In this document: piece after piece, positions 18,911 through 27,843 of the stretch | Position numbering within the stretch: position 1 is the first letter of the stretch | Layout of the letters: each line of letters begins with the position of its first letter | Assembly (NCBI RefSeq): GCF_000381125.1 | Contig: NZ_KB905933.1 | Location: forward strand, 62,001 to 126,000 | Reading direction: 5' to 3' | From: Caldimonas manganoxidans ATCC BAA-369 | GTDB taxonomy: Bacteria > Pseudomonadota > Gammaproteobacteria > Burkholderiales > Burkholderiaceae_C | DNA: 64,000 nt | Notes under the pieces: model-generated | What the model saw: only the letters and a program-made list of their open reading frames with translations | What the model was told of the DNA's origin: nothing | Database searches by the model: none | Position numbers and translations under genes: made by a program

Positions 18911-18929
18911 ACGTTTTGGCGCCCTTTTT
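18904..18929 (+). terminator. Rho-independent terminator of ppk-sixA
   Basis: GGGCGCC at 18904-18910 and GGCGCCC at 18918-18924 form a 7-bp perfect stem with a 7-nt loop, followed by TTTTT at 18925-18929. It is about 90 bp after the sixA stop. Confidence 0.8.
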
Positions 18930-19065
18930 GGGCGCGCATGGCCGCGCCTCGATGGCTGACCGGGCCTGGGTCGGGCGGCATGCTTGCCTGGGCCCCGGGC
19001 GCAACCCGGATGCGAAAGATCGACACCTGTGTGCCCAGGGGACACAAAAATATTGATTGAGGTTA

Positions 19066-19086
19066 CGAATGAGAACGATTACTATT
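19066..19086 (+). promoter_or_regulatory. Fur-box-like operator of the haem operon
   Basis: CGAATGAGAACGATTACTATT resembles the 19-bp Fur consensus GATAATGATAATCATTATC (an ATGAGAA half facing a GATTACTATT half) and stands out as AT-rich in a GC-rich region. It ends 7 bp before the receptor start codon. Repression by Fur when iron is plentiful is the expected role. No clear -35/-10 pair was recognised around it. Confidence 0.7.
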
Positions 19087-19093
19087 ACGGATT

Positions 19094-21157
19094 GTGCTCA
19101 AGAAGTTTTCGTTTCCTTCCGTGTCCTGTCGTCCCGGGTCCTGTTTGAACGCTTTGCGCCGCGGCACGACGGGTTCGATGTGCTTGCTGGCGGTGTGTCT
19201 GGGAGTGGTCTCGTGGCCGGCTGCGGGAAAGGCGCAGCCACTGACGGCGGCGTTGGAGGCCATCGTCGTGACGGGAACGCGCACCGAAAGGTCGGTCGAT
19301 GAGACCCCGGTGCGCACCGAGGTGGTGGGCTCCGAGGAGTTGCGCCGCACGCATGCACGCACGCTGAAGGACGCCTTGGAAAACCTGCCGGGCGTGCAAT
19401 TGCGAGAGATCCACGGCAAATCGGGCTACGAATTGTCGATGCAGGGCTTGGGCAGCGACCAGGTGCTGGTGCTGGTCGATGGGCTGCCCTTGACGGCCAG
19501 CACCGGCTCCACGGTCGATCTCAGTCAGTACTTGCTCACCGATGTCGAGCGCATCGAGGTGGTCAAGGGGGCGGCCTCGGCGCAGTACGGCAGCTCGGCG
19601 ATGGGCGGGGTGGTGAACGTGATCACCCGCGGCATCGCGCCCGGGCGCAGTGGGTTCGCGGTGGTCGATGGCGGCACTCGCGGGCGGCAGAACCCCTCGG
19701 GCCGCAGCGCGGACCTGGCGCAGCGCCACCTCCAGGTGGGCGTGCAAGGCGGCAGCCCGCAGTGGCGGCTGCGTGTGGTCGGTGATGTGTTGGATGACCA
19801 AGGCTTCGCGGTGGATCCGATGGCCTGGGCGCGTCAAGGCGACGCCGTGCAACGGGCCCAGGCGGGGGTGCGTCTGGCCTGGCATCCCTCGGATCGAGCG
19901 CAAGCGTGGTTGGACGCCAGCCATTACCGCGAAGACGCCGAGAAACGCTATGACTACTATGTGCCTCCGCGTCTCGTGCCGCAGCGCAAGGCCGAGGAGG
20001 CCTCCCGGGATCGGCTGGCCGCGGGGGCGCGATGGGCGCTCGAGGGCGGCTGGGGCTTGGACCTGCGCGGGGTGCACGAGCGCTACCGTGCCTACACGGG
20101 GTCTTATTCCGACGCCACGCTGACGGGCCAACGCCAGGCGGAGCTGGATTTGAGCCACCTGGGCGGCCAGATCGACATGCCGGCTTGGGGGCGCCAACGT
20201 TGGCAAGTCGGCTTCGACCTGCACCGTGAAGGTTTGTCGCAAACCCACAATGGACGCTCGGAGGTGGTGCTGGACGGGCGCGTGGAGCGTCGCAGTCACG
20301 AGGTCTTCGTGCAGAACGACATCCTGCTGGACGACCGCTGGGAGTTGCTGCTGGGGCTGCGGTGGCAGGACGATTCCGACTTCGGCGGCCATGCCGCGCC
20401 CAAGCTGAGCGTGCGCCGTCGGCTCGGGGGGCAGGGCGACTGGCGTGGCAGCCTGCGCGCCAGTGTGGGTCAGGGCTACCGGGTGCCCAATCTGAAAGAG
20501 CGCTTCTACTTGTTCGACCACAGCGCCTTGGGGTACCGGGTGATCGGCAACCCCGACTTGCGCCCCGAGTCGTCCACCAGCGTGCAGCTGGGGGCCAACG
20601 CGCAGATCGGCCCTCGGCTGTCGTTGGATCTGAACCTGTTTCACAACCGGGTGCGCGACCTCATCCAGACCGACCTGGCGCGTGCGGTCGTGATCGATGG
20701 GGTGGCGCAATACACCTATCGCAACGTGGCGCGCGCTCGCACGCAAGGGGTGGAGGCCGGCATGCAGTGGCAAGCCTTGCCCGCGTTGCGCGTGCAGGCG
20801 GCCTACACCTACACGAACACCCGGGATGTGGACAGCGGCACCGAGCTCACGCGCCGGCCGCGCCACATCGCGCGCCTGGGGGCGGACTGGGCCCTGAGCG
20901 ATCGGCATGAATGGTCGCTGCGCATGCGCCATCAAAGCGACGAATTGGCCGACACCGCCAGCGGGGCGCGTTCGCCGGCCTGGAGCGTCTTGGATCTGCG
21001 CCTCAATCACACAGTGCGCCCCGGCTGGACGCTGTTCGCCGGGGTGGACAACGTCTTCGATGTCCAGCGCGACTTCACCCAGGCCCAGGACTTCAGCCCG
21101 GCGTCCGGCCGCTTCGTCTACCTGGGTGTGCGGATGAGCCTGGCCCCCCAACCCTGA
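19094..21157 (+). CDS. hmuR: TonB-dependent haem/hemin receptor
   Basis: This 687-aa outer-membrane beta-barrel uses a GTG start at 19094 (a TTG lies 2 bp earlier in another frame). A long signal peptide with the hydrophobic core MCLLAVCLGVVSWPAAG is cleaved near GKAQP. A TonB-box-like EAIVVTGTRTERSVDETPV opens the plug domain, which has LENLPGVQLREIHGKSG, DGLPLT and IEVVKGAASAQYGSSAMGGV. The barrel contains NPDLRPESSTS (family motif) and ends in an aromatic-rich strand. The genes behind it (HmuY-like lipoprotein, HmuS, HmuTUV) show the ligand is haem. The symbol is by function; sequence similarity to a specific receptor was not computed. Confidence 0.9.
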   Translation: MLKKFSFPSVSCRPGSCLNALRRGTTGSMCLLAVCLGVVSWPAAGKAQPLTAALEAIVVTGTRTERSVDETPVRTEVVGSEELRRTHARTLKDALENLPGVQLREIHGKSGYELSMQGLGSDQVLVLVDGLPLTASTGSTVDLSQYLLTDVERIEVVKGAASAQYGSSAMGGVVNVITRGIAPGRSGFAVVDGGTRGRQNPSGRSADLAQRHLQVGVQGGSPQWRLRVVGDVLDDQGFAVDPMAWARQGDAVQRAQAGVRLAWHPSDRAQAWLDASHYREDAEKRYDYYVPPRLVPQRKAEEASRDRLAAGARWALEGGWGLDLRGVHERYRAYTGSYSDATLTGQRQAELDLSHLGGQIDMPAWGRQRWQVGFDLHREGLSQTHNGRSEVVLDGRVERRSHEVFVQNDILLDDRWELLLGLRWQDDSDFGGHAAPKLSVRRRLGGQGDWRGSLRASVGQGYRVPNLKERFYLFDHSALGYRVIGNPDLRPESSTSVQLGANAQIGPRLSLDLNLFHNRVRDLIQTDLARAVVIDGVAQYTYRNVARARTQGVEAGMQWQALPALRVQAAYTYTNTRDVDSGTELTRRPRHIARLGADWALSDRHEWSLRMRHQSDELADTASGARSPAWSVLDLRLNHTVRPGWTLFAGVDNVFDVQRDFTQAQDFSPASGRFVYLGVRMSLAPQP

Positions 21158-21177
21158 GCTGCCTAGGAGTTTTGCCC

Positions 21178-22425
21178 ATGCCTCATGCCTTCGACCGCTC
21201 GCTGCCGCTGGTCTGCGCCTGCGCGATTCTCGCCGCCTGTGGCGGGGGCGGCGGTGCACAGGAGGACAGCTCGCCGACGCCGACCACGTCCTTCACCCAG
21301 CAGGCCACCTGGGCCGTCACGCTGCCGGCCAGCGGCAGCTCGGTGTGCTACGACTTCAACGCGCGTGCCGAGGTCGCCGGCTGCGCCGGCAATGCCTGGG
21401 ATTTGAAGCTGACCGTAGGCTCGCGCGGCAGTGCCAGCTTGTGGACCAACAGTGGCACCAGCGGCACGGGCGCCGGCGGGGCGTTCGGCGGGCCCTTCGA
21501 TCACACCTGGACGGAACTGCAGTCTTACACCGATGCCACCACGCTGCCGGCCACGGTGTTTCGTGCCGACGGTGCCAGCGGGGTGTTTTCCGGCAGCAAT
21601 GGCATCCAGTCCGCCGCCTTCGAATATGGTGTGGGCGGCAGCAACGACCATTTGCTGTATCCCAACTTCCGGGTGTTTCTGATCACCACCAATGCGGCCT
21701 CGGCCGATGCCGTAGGCACCGAGACATCGCCGGTGTTTGCGCTACAGATCACGGGCTATTACGGTGGGGCGGGCGGCACCACTTCGGGCTATCCCTCGTT
21801 CCGCTGGGTCGATCGGCGAGACCCGTCCATGGTGCATGAGGCCACCGTGGACGCGCGGACGGGCTGGGTGTATTTCGACCTCGTCCAGCGCCAGCTCAGC
21901 AGTGAAACCGGTCCTTGGCACATCGCCTTCAACCGCTACAACGTCAAGCTCAACGGCGGCAGCTCCGGCAGCGGCAATGTCGCGGGCTTCATCGGGCGCA
22001 CGCCGGCGGGCTTCTATGACGCCAACGGCGCCCCCATCGCGGCCAAGTTTCAATCGCAGACCGTGGCGGCCGACACCTTGCCGGACTTGCAGGCCAGCGA
22101 CCTGAGCACGCCATCGAGCGCCAGCGCCTGGGTGCGGGACACCTTGGCCTCGGCCCTCAATCCCGCGGTCCGCGGCAGCTACCCCAACTCGTTGGACTAT
22201 GGCTGGTATGTCTATCACCCAACGGCTGCGTCGGCCCAAGCGGCCGGTCTGCCTGCGGTGGCCCACTTGCTGCAGGCTCAGCCCGAGCGCGGCACCTTGT
22301 TGCGTGGCGGCGAGGGCAACACCTTTGCTCGCATGCGTTTGCGCTCGATCGTGTATGCCGACCCGAACAATGCCAGCAGTGCCCAGACCTGGACCTTCGA
22401 GTTCGACGTCCAACCCGCGCGTTGA
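21178..22425 (+). CDS. HmuY-like haem-binding lipoprotein
   Basis: The product is 415 aa. The signal peptide ends in a lipobox (ILAACGGGGG), so the mature protein is lipid-anchored at the outer membrane. It looks like a tandem of HmuY-like units. WDLKLTVGSRGSASLWTNSG is followed later by FALQITGYYGG, then DLVQRQLSSETGPWHIAFNR and KLNGGSSGSGNVAG, the W-x-IAFxRYxxKLNGG pattern of HmuY. HmuY proteins take haem from host or environmental carriers and hand it to the TonB receptor, here the gene just upstream (20-bp gap). TAGGAG at 21163-21168 fixes the start, although the open frame runs further upstream. The family assignment is by pattern. Confidence 0.75.
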   Translation: MPHAFDRSLPLVCACAILAACGGGGGAQEDSSPTPTTSFTQQATWAVTLPASGSSVCYDFNARAEVAGCAGNAWDLKLTVGSRGSASLWTNSGTSGTGAGGAFGGPFDHTWTELQSYTDATTLPATVFRADGASGVFSGSNGIQSAAFEYGVGGSNDHLLYPNFRVFLITTNAASADAVGTETSPVFALQITGYYGGAGGTTSGYPSFRWVDRRDPSMVHEATVDARTGWVYFDLVQRQLSSETGPWHIAFNRYNVKLNGGSSGSGNVAGFIGRTPAGFYDANGAPIAAKFQSQTVAADTLPDLQASDLSTPSSASAWVRDTLASALNPAVRGSYPNSLDYGWYVYHPTAASAQAAGLPAVAHLLQAQPERGTLLRGGEGNTFARMRLRSIVYADPNNASSAQTWTFEFDVQPAR

Positions 22426-22446
22426 GTCTCGCTTTTGGAGTTGCCC

Positions 22447-23484
22447 ATGGATGCCATGATCCGCATGATCGACCTGCGCGCCCGGCACGACCGACTGGTG
22501 GCCGAGCAGCCCCGCTTGCGCATGCGCGAGCGGGCCGCGGCCTTGCAGGTGAGCGAGGCCGAGTTGGTCGCGGCCGATTGCGGCCTGAGCTCTTACGAGC
22601 TGGACGCGACGCCGCAGACCCTCTTGCGTGCACTGCCAGCGCTGGGCCCGGTGATGGCGCTCAGCCGCAACGATGCGTGTGTGCATGAGCGCCATGGTCG
22701 CTACGAGGACGTTCGCATCGATGGGGCCGTGGGCCTGGTGTTGGGGCCGGACATCGACCTGCGCATCTTTTTCGAGCATTGGGTGTACGCCTATGCGGTG
22801 ATCGAGAACGAGCGGCACAGCTTGCAGTTCTTCGATGCCGCAGGGGTGGCCGTGCACAAGACTTACCGCACCGCCGCGACCGATGCACGCGCCTGGGACG
22901 CGCTGGTGGCCCGTCATGCCCTGGAGCACAAGCGGCCGGTGCAGCCGGCTGCGCTGGCGCCGCTGGACGAGGCCGACACACCGCAGGACCCGGCGGCCTT
23001 GCGGGCTCACTGGTTGGGCTTGCAAGACACCCATGAGTTTTATCCGATGCTGCGCCGCTTCAAGGTTTCGCGCTTGGGCGCCTTGCGCGCGGCCGGCGCC
23101 GATCTGGCGCAGCCGGTGGACCACGGGGCCGTCGAGCGCACCTTGCACATCGCCGCGGCCTCAGCCTTGCCCCTCATGTGCTTCGTGAGCAACCGCGGCA
23201 TCGTGCAAATCCATACCGGCCCGGTGCAGCGTTTGCTGCGCACCGGCCCTTGGTTCAATGTGCTCGATGAGCGCTTCAACCTGCATCTGGACACCACGGC
23301 CATCGCCTCGTGTTGGGTGGTGAACAAGCCCACCCGCGATGGCTGGGTCACCTCGCTGGAAGCCTATGCGGCCGATGGCCGCTTGATCGTGCAGTTCTTT
23401 GGTGCGCGCAAGCCAGGCCAACCCGAGCTGCCGGCTTGGCGCCGGCTGCTGGCCGATCTGTGCCCCCAACCGCTGGCAGCCTGA
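22447..23484 (+). CDS. hmuS: Hemin-degrading factor HmuS/HemS
   Basis: This 345-aa cytoplasmic protein has the duplicated ChuX/HemS fold. The first half includes LLRALPALGPVMALSRNDAC and RIFFEHWVYAYAVIENERHS; the second half repeats the pattern with VERTLHIAAASALPLMCFVS and FNLHLDTTAIASCWVVNKP. It binds incoming haem and either degrades it or passes it on. The ATG at 22447 is chosen over a TTG 12 bp earlier because TGGAG lies at 22437-22441. It starts 21 bp after the lipoprotein stop and ends 1 bp before hmuT. Confidence 0.92.
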   Translation: MDAMIRMIDLRARHDRLVAEQPRLRMRERAAALQVSEAELVAADCGLSSYELDATPQTLLRALPALGPVMALSRNDACVHERHGRYEDVRIDGAVGLVLGPDIDLRIFFEHWVYAYAVIENERHSLQFFDAAGVAVHKTYRTAATDARAWDALVARHALEHKRPVQPAALAPLDEADTPQDPAALRAHWLGLQDTHEFYPMLRRFKVSRLGALRAAGADLAQPVDHGAVERTLHIAAASALPLMCFVSNRGIVQIHTGPVQRLLRTGPWFNVLDERFNLHLDTTAIASCWVVNKPTRDGWVTSLEAYAADGRLIVQFFGARKPGQPELPAWRRLLADLCPQPLAA

Positions 23485-23485
23485 G

Positions 23486-24325
23486 ATGCGTGGCCTCGAT
23501 TGCTGGCGCCGCCGGCTGGTGGCGTTCGTCACGATGTGGGCCGCCACCGGCATGGCGCTGGCCGCACCGGCGCGGGTGGTCAGCCTGGGCGGCGTGATCA
23601 CCGAGATCGTGCATGCGCTGGGGGCGCAGGCGCTGCTGGTGGGCGTGGACCAGTCCAGCCAGTATCCGCCGTCGATGCGGGACTTGCCCCAGGTCGGCTA
23701 CTACCGCAACTTCTCGGTCGAGGGCGTGCTCAGCCTGAAACCCGATGTGGTGTTGGCCTCCGAGCATGCGGGGCCGGCGGGGGCGCTGGAGCAGTTGCGC
23801 CGCTTGGGCTTGAAGGTGGTGGTGCTGCCGGCCGGGCCGACTTTGCCGGCCTTGCGCGCAAGAATCATCGGCGTGGCCGATGCCTTGGACCGGCCCGTGC
23901 AAGGCCGCCGCCTGGCGCAAGACATCGAGCGCCAGGTGCAGTCTTTGCCACCGCTGCCGGGGCGCTTGCGTGTGCTGATGTTGAGCGGCCATACCGGTCG
24001 GCTGCAGGCGGCCGGGCGTGAGACGGCCGCCGATGCGCTCTTGACCTTGGCCGGTGGGATCAACGTGTTTCAGGACCACACCAGCTTCAAGCCGGTCTCG
24101 GCCGAGACGGTGGCCGCGTTGCAGCCTGAGCTCATCGTCACCACCGAGTCCGCGGTGGCTGCGGCCGGCGGTGTGGAGCGCTTTGCCGCTCAGCCTGGCA
24201 TTGCCAGCACGCCGGCGGCACGACAGCGCCGCATCGTGGTGATGGACGACTTGCTGTTGCTGGGCTTTGGGCCGCGCTTGCCTCAAGCCTTGGAGCGCTT
24301 GCGTGCGGGATGGGAGGGGCGATGA
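23486..24325 (+). CDS. hmuT: Periplasmic haem-binding protein of ABC transporter
   Basis: The product is 279 aa. The N-terminal signal peptide (LVAFVTMWAATGMALAAPAR) has no lipobox cysteine, so the protein is free in the periplasm. It is a cluster III solute-binding protein of the HmuT/BtuF type: RVVSLGGVITEIVHALGAQA opens the first lobe, then LPQVGYYRNFSVEGVLSLKP, with a long connecting helix around PALRARIIGVADALDRPVQ. It receives haem from the receptor and delivers it to HmuUV. The start codon follows the hmuS stop after 1 bp, and the last codons overlap the hmuU start (ATGA). Confidence 0.93.
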   Translation: MRGLDCWRRRLVAFVTMWAATGMALAAPARVVSLGGVITEIVHALGAQALLVGVDQSSQYPPSMRDLPQVGYYRNFSVEGVLSLKPDVVLASEHAGPAGALEQLRRLGLKVVVLPAGPTLPALRARIIGVADALDRPVQGRRLAQDIERQVQSLPPLPGRLRVLMLSGHTGRLQAAGRETAADALLTLAGGINVFQDHTSFKPVSAETVAALQPELIVTTESAVAAAGGVERFAAQPGIASTPAARQRRIVVMDDLLLLGFGPRLPQALERLRAGWEGR

Positions 24326-25347
24326 GTTCGTTGGCGCAGCCACTCCAACGCCGGCGGCAACGCGCAGGACCCGTGCGCTGGTTGGCCGGGGGCTTGCTGC
24401 TGGTGAGCGTTTTGGTGGTGGTGTCGGCCGCTCTTGGGGCCGTCACCGTGCCGCTTTGGCGGCTGGGGCCGGCACTGTGGGCGGCTTCGGCCGACCCGCA
24501 GGACGCGCTGTGGCGCCAGGTGGTGATCGAGCTGCGCTTGCCGCGCATCGTGCTGGGCCTGTTGGCCGGGGCGGCGCTGGCCGTCTGTGGGGCGGCGATG
24601 CAGGCGTTGTTTCGCAATCCGCTGGCCGAGCCCGGGCTGGTGGGCGTGTCCCTGGGGGGAGCCACTGGAGCGGTCGTGGCCATCGTGCTTGGGGCGCAGA
24701 CGCTGCCGGCAGTGGCGGTGCCGGCCTTCGTCGGCAGCTTGGTGGCCACGTTGGCGGCCTACCGCTTGGGGGGCCGGCACGATGGCGTGGCGCATTTGCT
24801 GCTGGCCGGGGTGGCCATCAATGCGATCTGCGCCAGCGTGATCGGCTTGTTCACGTTCCAGGCCAACGATGTGCAGTTGTGCAACCTCACCTTCTGGAAT
24901 TTGGGCAGTTTGGCCGGCGCTCAATGGACGCTGTTGGCCTGGCTGGCGCCTTGGGTGCTGGGCTGGTCGATCTGGCTGATGCGCGACTGGCGCGCGATGA
25001 ACGCCTTGTTGCTGGGCGAGCGCGAGGCCCGCCACCTGGGCTATGCGCCGCAGCGGCTGCAACGGCGCATCGTGTTCGGCGCGGCACTGTTGGTGGGGCC
25101 TTTGGTGGCGGTGACCGGCGCCATCGCGTTCGTGGGACTGGTGGTGCCGCACCTGGTGCGCTTGGGCGTCGGTGCGGACCACCGCTGGCTGCTGCCGCTC
25201 AGCGGCGTGTTCGGCGCCTTGGCGTTGCTGTTGGCCGATACGCTGGCCCGAGTGGTGGTGATGCCTGCCGAGCTGCCCATTGGCATCGTCACGAGCCTGG
25301 TGGGCGGTCCGTTCTTGCTGTGGCTGCTGATGCGGGAGCGGCGATGA
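24322..25347 (+). CDS. hmuU: Haem ABC transporter permease
   Basis: This 341-aa FecCD/BtuC-type inner-membrane permease has about ten hydrophobic segments. Family motifs are RLPRIVLGLLAGAALAVCGA, QALFRNPLAEPGLVGVSLGG, GAIAFVGLVVPHLVRLGVG and ELPIGIVTSLVGGPFLLWLL. Two starts are close together, ATG 24310 and ATG 24322. The second has GGAGG at 24313-24317 and overlaps the hmuT stop by 4 bp, so it is preferred. It pairs with HmuV, whose start overlaps its stop. Confidence 0.93.
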   Translation: MSSLAQPLQRRRQRAGPVRWLAGGLLLVSVLVVVSAALGAVTVPLWRLGPALWAASADPQDALWRQVVIELRLPRIVLGLLAGAALAVCGAAMQALFRNPLAEPGLVGVSLGGATGAVVAIVLGAQTLPAVAVPAFVGSLVATLAAYRLGGRHDGVAHLLLAGVAINAICASVIGLFTFQANDVQLCNLTFWNLGSLAGAQWTLLAWLAPWVLGWSIWLMRDWRAMNALLLGEREARHLGYAPQRLQRRIVFGAALLVGPLVAVTGAIAFVGLVVPHLVRLGVGADHRWLLPLSGVFGALALLLADTLARVVVMPAELPIGIVTSLVGGPFLLWLLMRERR

Positions 25348-26135
25348 CCCTGTGTGCACGTCAGATGCACCTTCAGCGACTTGGGCGCAGCGTGCTGCGC
25401 GAGGTGGATGTCGAGCTGCAGGCCGCAGAAGTGTTGGGCGTGCTGGGGGCCAATGGGGCGGGCAAATCCTCGCTGCTGGCCGCGCTGGCGGGCGAGCTGA
25501 TCGTGCAGTCGGGCTGCGTGAGCCTGGACGGGCGCCCGCTGGACCGTTGGGAGCCCCGTGCCTTGGCGCGGCGCCGGGCGGTGCTGCCCCAGTCGCCCTC
25601 GCTGAGCTTCGATCTGGAAGTCTCGACCGTCGTGGGCATGGGCGGCTATCCCCATCCCATGCTCAGCCCGGGCGCCTTGCGAGCGTGTTGCGAGCGGGCC
25701 ATGCAGGAGGCCGATGTGGCCGCGCTGGCCGGGCGGCGCTACCTGAGCTTGTCCGGTGGGGAGCAGCAGCGCGTGCAGTTCGCGCGATGCCTCGTGCAGG
25801 TGCTGGCCGGCCGACCGGACGGTGAGTACCGGGCGCTGTTGCTGGACGAGCCCACCGCGAGCCTCGATCCTCGTCATCAGATCGCGCTCATGCACACGGT
25901 TCGGCGTTTGGCCCGGCAGGAGGGCTTGGCCGTGCTGCTGGTGCTGCATGATGTCAACCTCGCGGCGCAGGCTTGCGATCGGCTGTTGCTGTTGTCCGAG
26001 GGGCGTGTCGTGGCGCACGGGCCGGTGGCCGACGTCCTGCGGCCTGCGGTCTTGGCCTCGGTGTACGGCTTGTCGGCCCAGGTGATCGATCACCCCCAAC
26101 GGGCCGGATGCCCCCTGGTGGTGTTCGATGCGTGA
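25344..26135 (+). CDS. hmuV: Haem ABC transporter ATP-binding protein
   Basis: This 263-aa ABC ATPase carries Walker A GANGAGKSSL, Q-loop VLPQSPSLSFDLEV, signature LSGGEQQRVQFARCL, Walker B LLLDEPTASLD and the H-loop VLLVLHDVNLAAQACDR, all intact. It powers haem import through HmuU. The start overlaps the hmuU stop (ATGA), making the last of six genes in one transcript. It converges on ppx with only 13 bp between the stops and no terminator in the gap. Confidence 0.95.
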   Translation: MTLCARQMHLQRLGRSVLREVDVELQAAEVLGVLGANGAGKSSLLAALAGELIVQSGCVSLDGRPLDRWEPRALARRRAVLPQSPSLSFDLEVSTVVGMGGYPHPMLSPGALRACCERAMQEADVAALAGRRYLSLSGGEQQRVQFARCLVQVLAGRPDGEYRALLLDEPTASLDPRHQIALMHTVRRLARQEGLAVLLVLHDVNLAAQACDRLLLLSEGRVVAHGPVADVLRPAVLASVYGLSAQVIDHPQRAGCPLVVFDA

Positions 26136-26148
26136 GCGCGCAGCGGGC

Positions 26149-27720
26149 TCAGCCGTGCGTGCTCAGGCTCAGCCGGAAGCACTGGCTGCGCTCCCAGGCG
26201 GCCTGCTCCTCGTGCAGCAAGTACATCGTGCGAGGATGGGCTTGCGCCCAGCCGGCTTCCACGCTGAGCACGATGCTGCGACCGTGACGGCTGGCCGTCA
26301 GGGCCGACAGCGCCGGCAGGGTGCGCGCATGGCACAGGATCACGGCCAAACGCAGACACAGCACTTGCACGGCGAAGCTTTCTTCGCGCAAAGCGTCTTC
26401 CAGCTTGCGCAATCCTCCGCGCTGCCCCAGCACCAGGTTGGCCAGGCGGCGCTGCTGCGACTGCGAAAAGCCCGGCGCATCCACATGGCCCAGCAAATAG
26501 GCGCTGTGGCGGTGGTGGTCGTGGTGCGACACCATCATGCCCATCTCGTGCAGCGCGCAGGCCCAGTCCAGTTCGCGTTGGGACTCCAGCGCCGCCTGGG
26601 GCGCCAGGCTGTGATACAAGGTGCGGGCGACGGTCTGCACCCGTTCGGCTTGCAGCAGGTCCACACCGAAACGCCGTTGCAGCTGCACGACCGAATCGTC
26701 GCGCATGTCGTGGGGGTGCTCGCCGTCTTGGCTGCCGTACAGGCGATCTTGCAAATCGAAGATCACCCCTTGGCGCAGGGCGCCGCGGGCCGGCTGTAGC
26801 TTCGCGATCCCGAAATGCGTGGCCAGCGTGTACAGGATCGACAGTCCGCCGCCCAGCACGGCTTTGCGGTCCTCTTTGAGGCCGGGCAGCGACAGGCGCT
26901 CGATGCGGCCGGCGCGCAAGCAGCGTTCGATGCACCAACGCAAGCCTTCGGGGGTGATCGTGCCATCGGTCACCCCGCTGGCTTGCAGCAGTTGGGAGAC
27001 GGCCCCGACCGTTCCCGAGGCCCCCAGGGCTTGCTGCCAGCGCGTGGGAGCGAAGGTGTCCAGGGCCTCTTCCAGTTCGGCCCCAGCGGCCACTTGCGCT
27101 TGCCGGAAGGCCGTTTCCGTGAAACGTCCATCGCCGAAATAGCGCATCGACAGACTCACGCTGCCGATCTGGAACGACTCGGCCTGCAGCGGCGAGCGGC
27201 CCTCCCCCAGGATCATCTCGGTCGAGCGTCCACCGATGTCGATGACCAGGCGGCGCCCTTCGGCCGCAGGCATGAGCCGTGTCACGCCCACATAGATCAG
27301 TCGGGCCTCCTCGCGTCCGGAAATCACCTCGATCGGGTGTCCGAGCACGGACTGGGCGCGGCGCAGAAATGCATCCCGGTTGCGCGCTTCGCGCAAGGTT
27401 TGCGTGGCCACCGCGCGCACTTGACTGGGGCGAAAGTCGCGCAAGCGCTCGGCAAAGCGGGCCAAGCAGGCCAGTCCGCGCAGCGCGGCTTCCTCGGTGA
27501 GCATGCCCTGGGCATCCAACCCGCCGCCCAGGCGCACGGTCTCCTTGATGTAGTCCAGGCGCCGGTAGTGCCCACGCTCGATCTGGCCGATCTCCAGCCG
27601 GAAGCTGTTGGAGCCCATGTCGATGGCCGCCAGCGGCGATTCCGCCGGACCGGGCACGATGTCGGGCCCATGCCGGGCCGGGGCAGCCGCGTAGGCCGAA
27701 GCGGACGTGGAAGAGGTCAT
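26149..27720 (-). CDS. ppx: Exopolyphosphatase (Ppx/GppA family)
   Basis: The product is 523 aa. The N-terminal sugar-kinase-like fold has PLAAIDMGSNSFRLEIGQIE and the catalytic region with SGREEARLIYVGV, then VIDIGGRSTEMILGEG. The C-terminal half contains an HD-type helical domain (WACALHEMGMMVSHHDHHRH). The enzyme removes terminal phosphate from polyphosphate; GppA-like pppGpp hydrolysis is the alternative. It is the degradative partner of Ppk, encoded on the opposite strand about 8 kb away with the haem operon in between. The first 25 residues are low-complexity and a slightly later start cannot be excluded. Confidence 0.93.
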   Translation of the reverse strand: MTSSTSASAYAAAPARHGPDIVPGPAESPLAAIDMGSNSFRLEIGQIERGHYRRLDYIKETVRLGGGLDAQGMLTEEAALRGLACLARFAERLRDFRPSQVRAVATQTLREARNRDAFLRRAQSVLGHPIEVISGREEARLIYVGVTRLMPAAEGRRLVIDIGGRSTEMILGEGRSPLQAESFQIGSVSLSMRYFGDGRFTETAFRQAQVAAGAELEEALDTFAPTRWQQALGASGTVGAVSQLLQASGVTDGTITPEGLRWCIERCLRAGRIERLSLPGLKEDRKAVLGGGLSILYTLATHFGIAKLQPARGALRQGVIFDLQDRLYGSQDGEHPHDMRDDSVVQLQRRFGVDLLQAERVQTVARTLYHSLAPQAALESQRELDWACALHEMGMMVSHHDHHRHSAYLLGHVDAPGFSQSQQRRLANLVLGQRGGLRKLEDALREESFAVQVLCLRLAVILCHARTLPALSALTASRHGRSIVLSVEAGWAQAHPRTMYLLHEEQAAWERSQCFRLSLSTHG

Positions 27721-27843
27721 GGCCGTGATTGTCCCTGCAAGCGGCTTGCCCCGTCACCCCTGGCCTCGGGGCCGGCCCGCCTCCTGCCCAGGCCAGCCCG
27801 TGTTGACAGGGTTGTTAAGATAGTGCGTGCTTCGATGCACAGT

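Noticed and set aside
18657-19047. Minus-strand frames with repeated Pro-Lys-Ser-Gly-Ala-type sequence over 18.86-18.95 kb
   Set aside because: They translate the tandem terminator repeat and are not protein repeats under selection.
16413-21259. Long minus-strand frames opposite ppk and the haem receptor
   Set aside because: Both plus-strand genes are unmistakable; the antisense frames are low-complexity Arg/His/Gln-rich shadows.
27802-27830. TTGACA near 27804 as a -35 for the ZIP gene
   Set aside because: The only AT-rich hexamer nearby (TAAGAT) is about 7 bp away, and nothing resembling a -10 lies at 16-18 bp.
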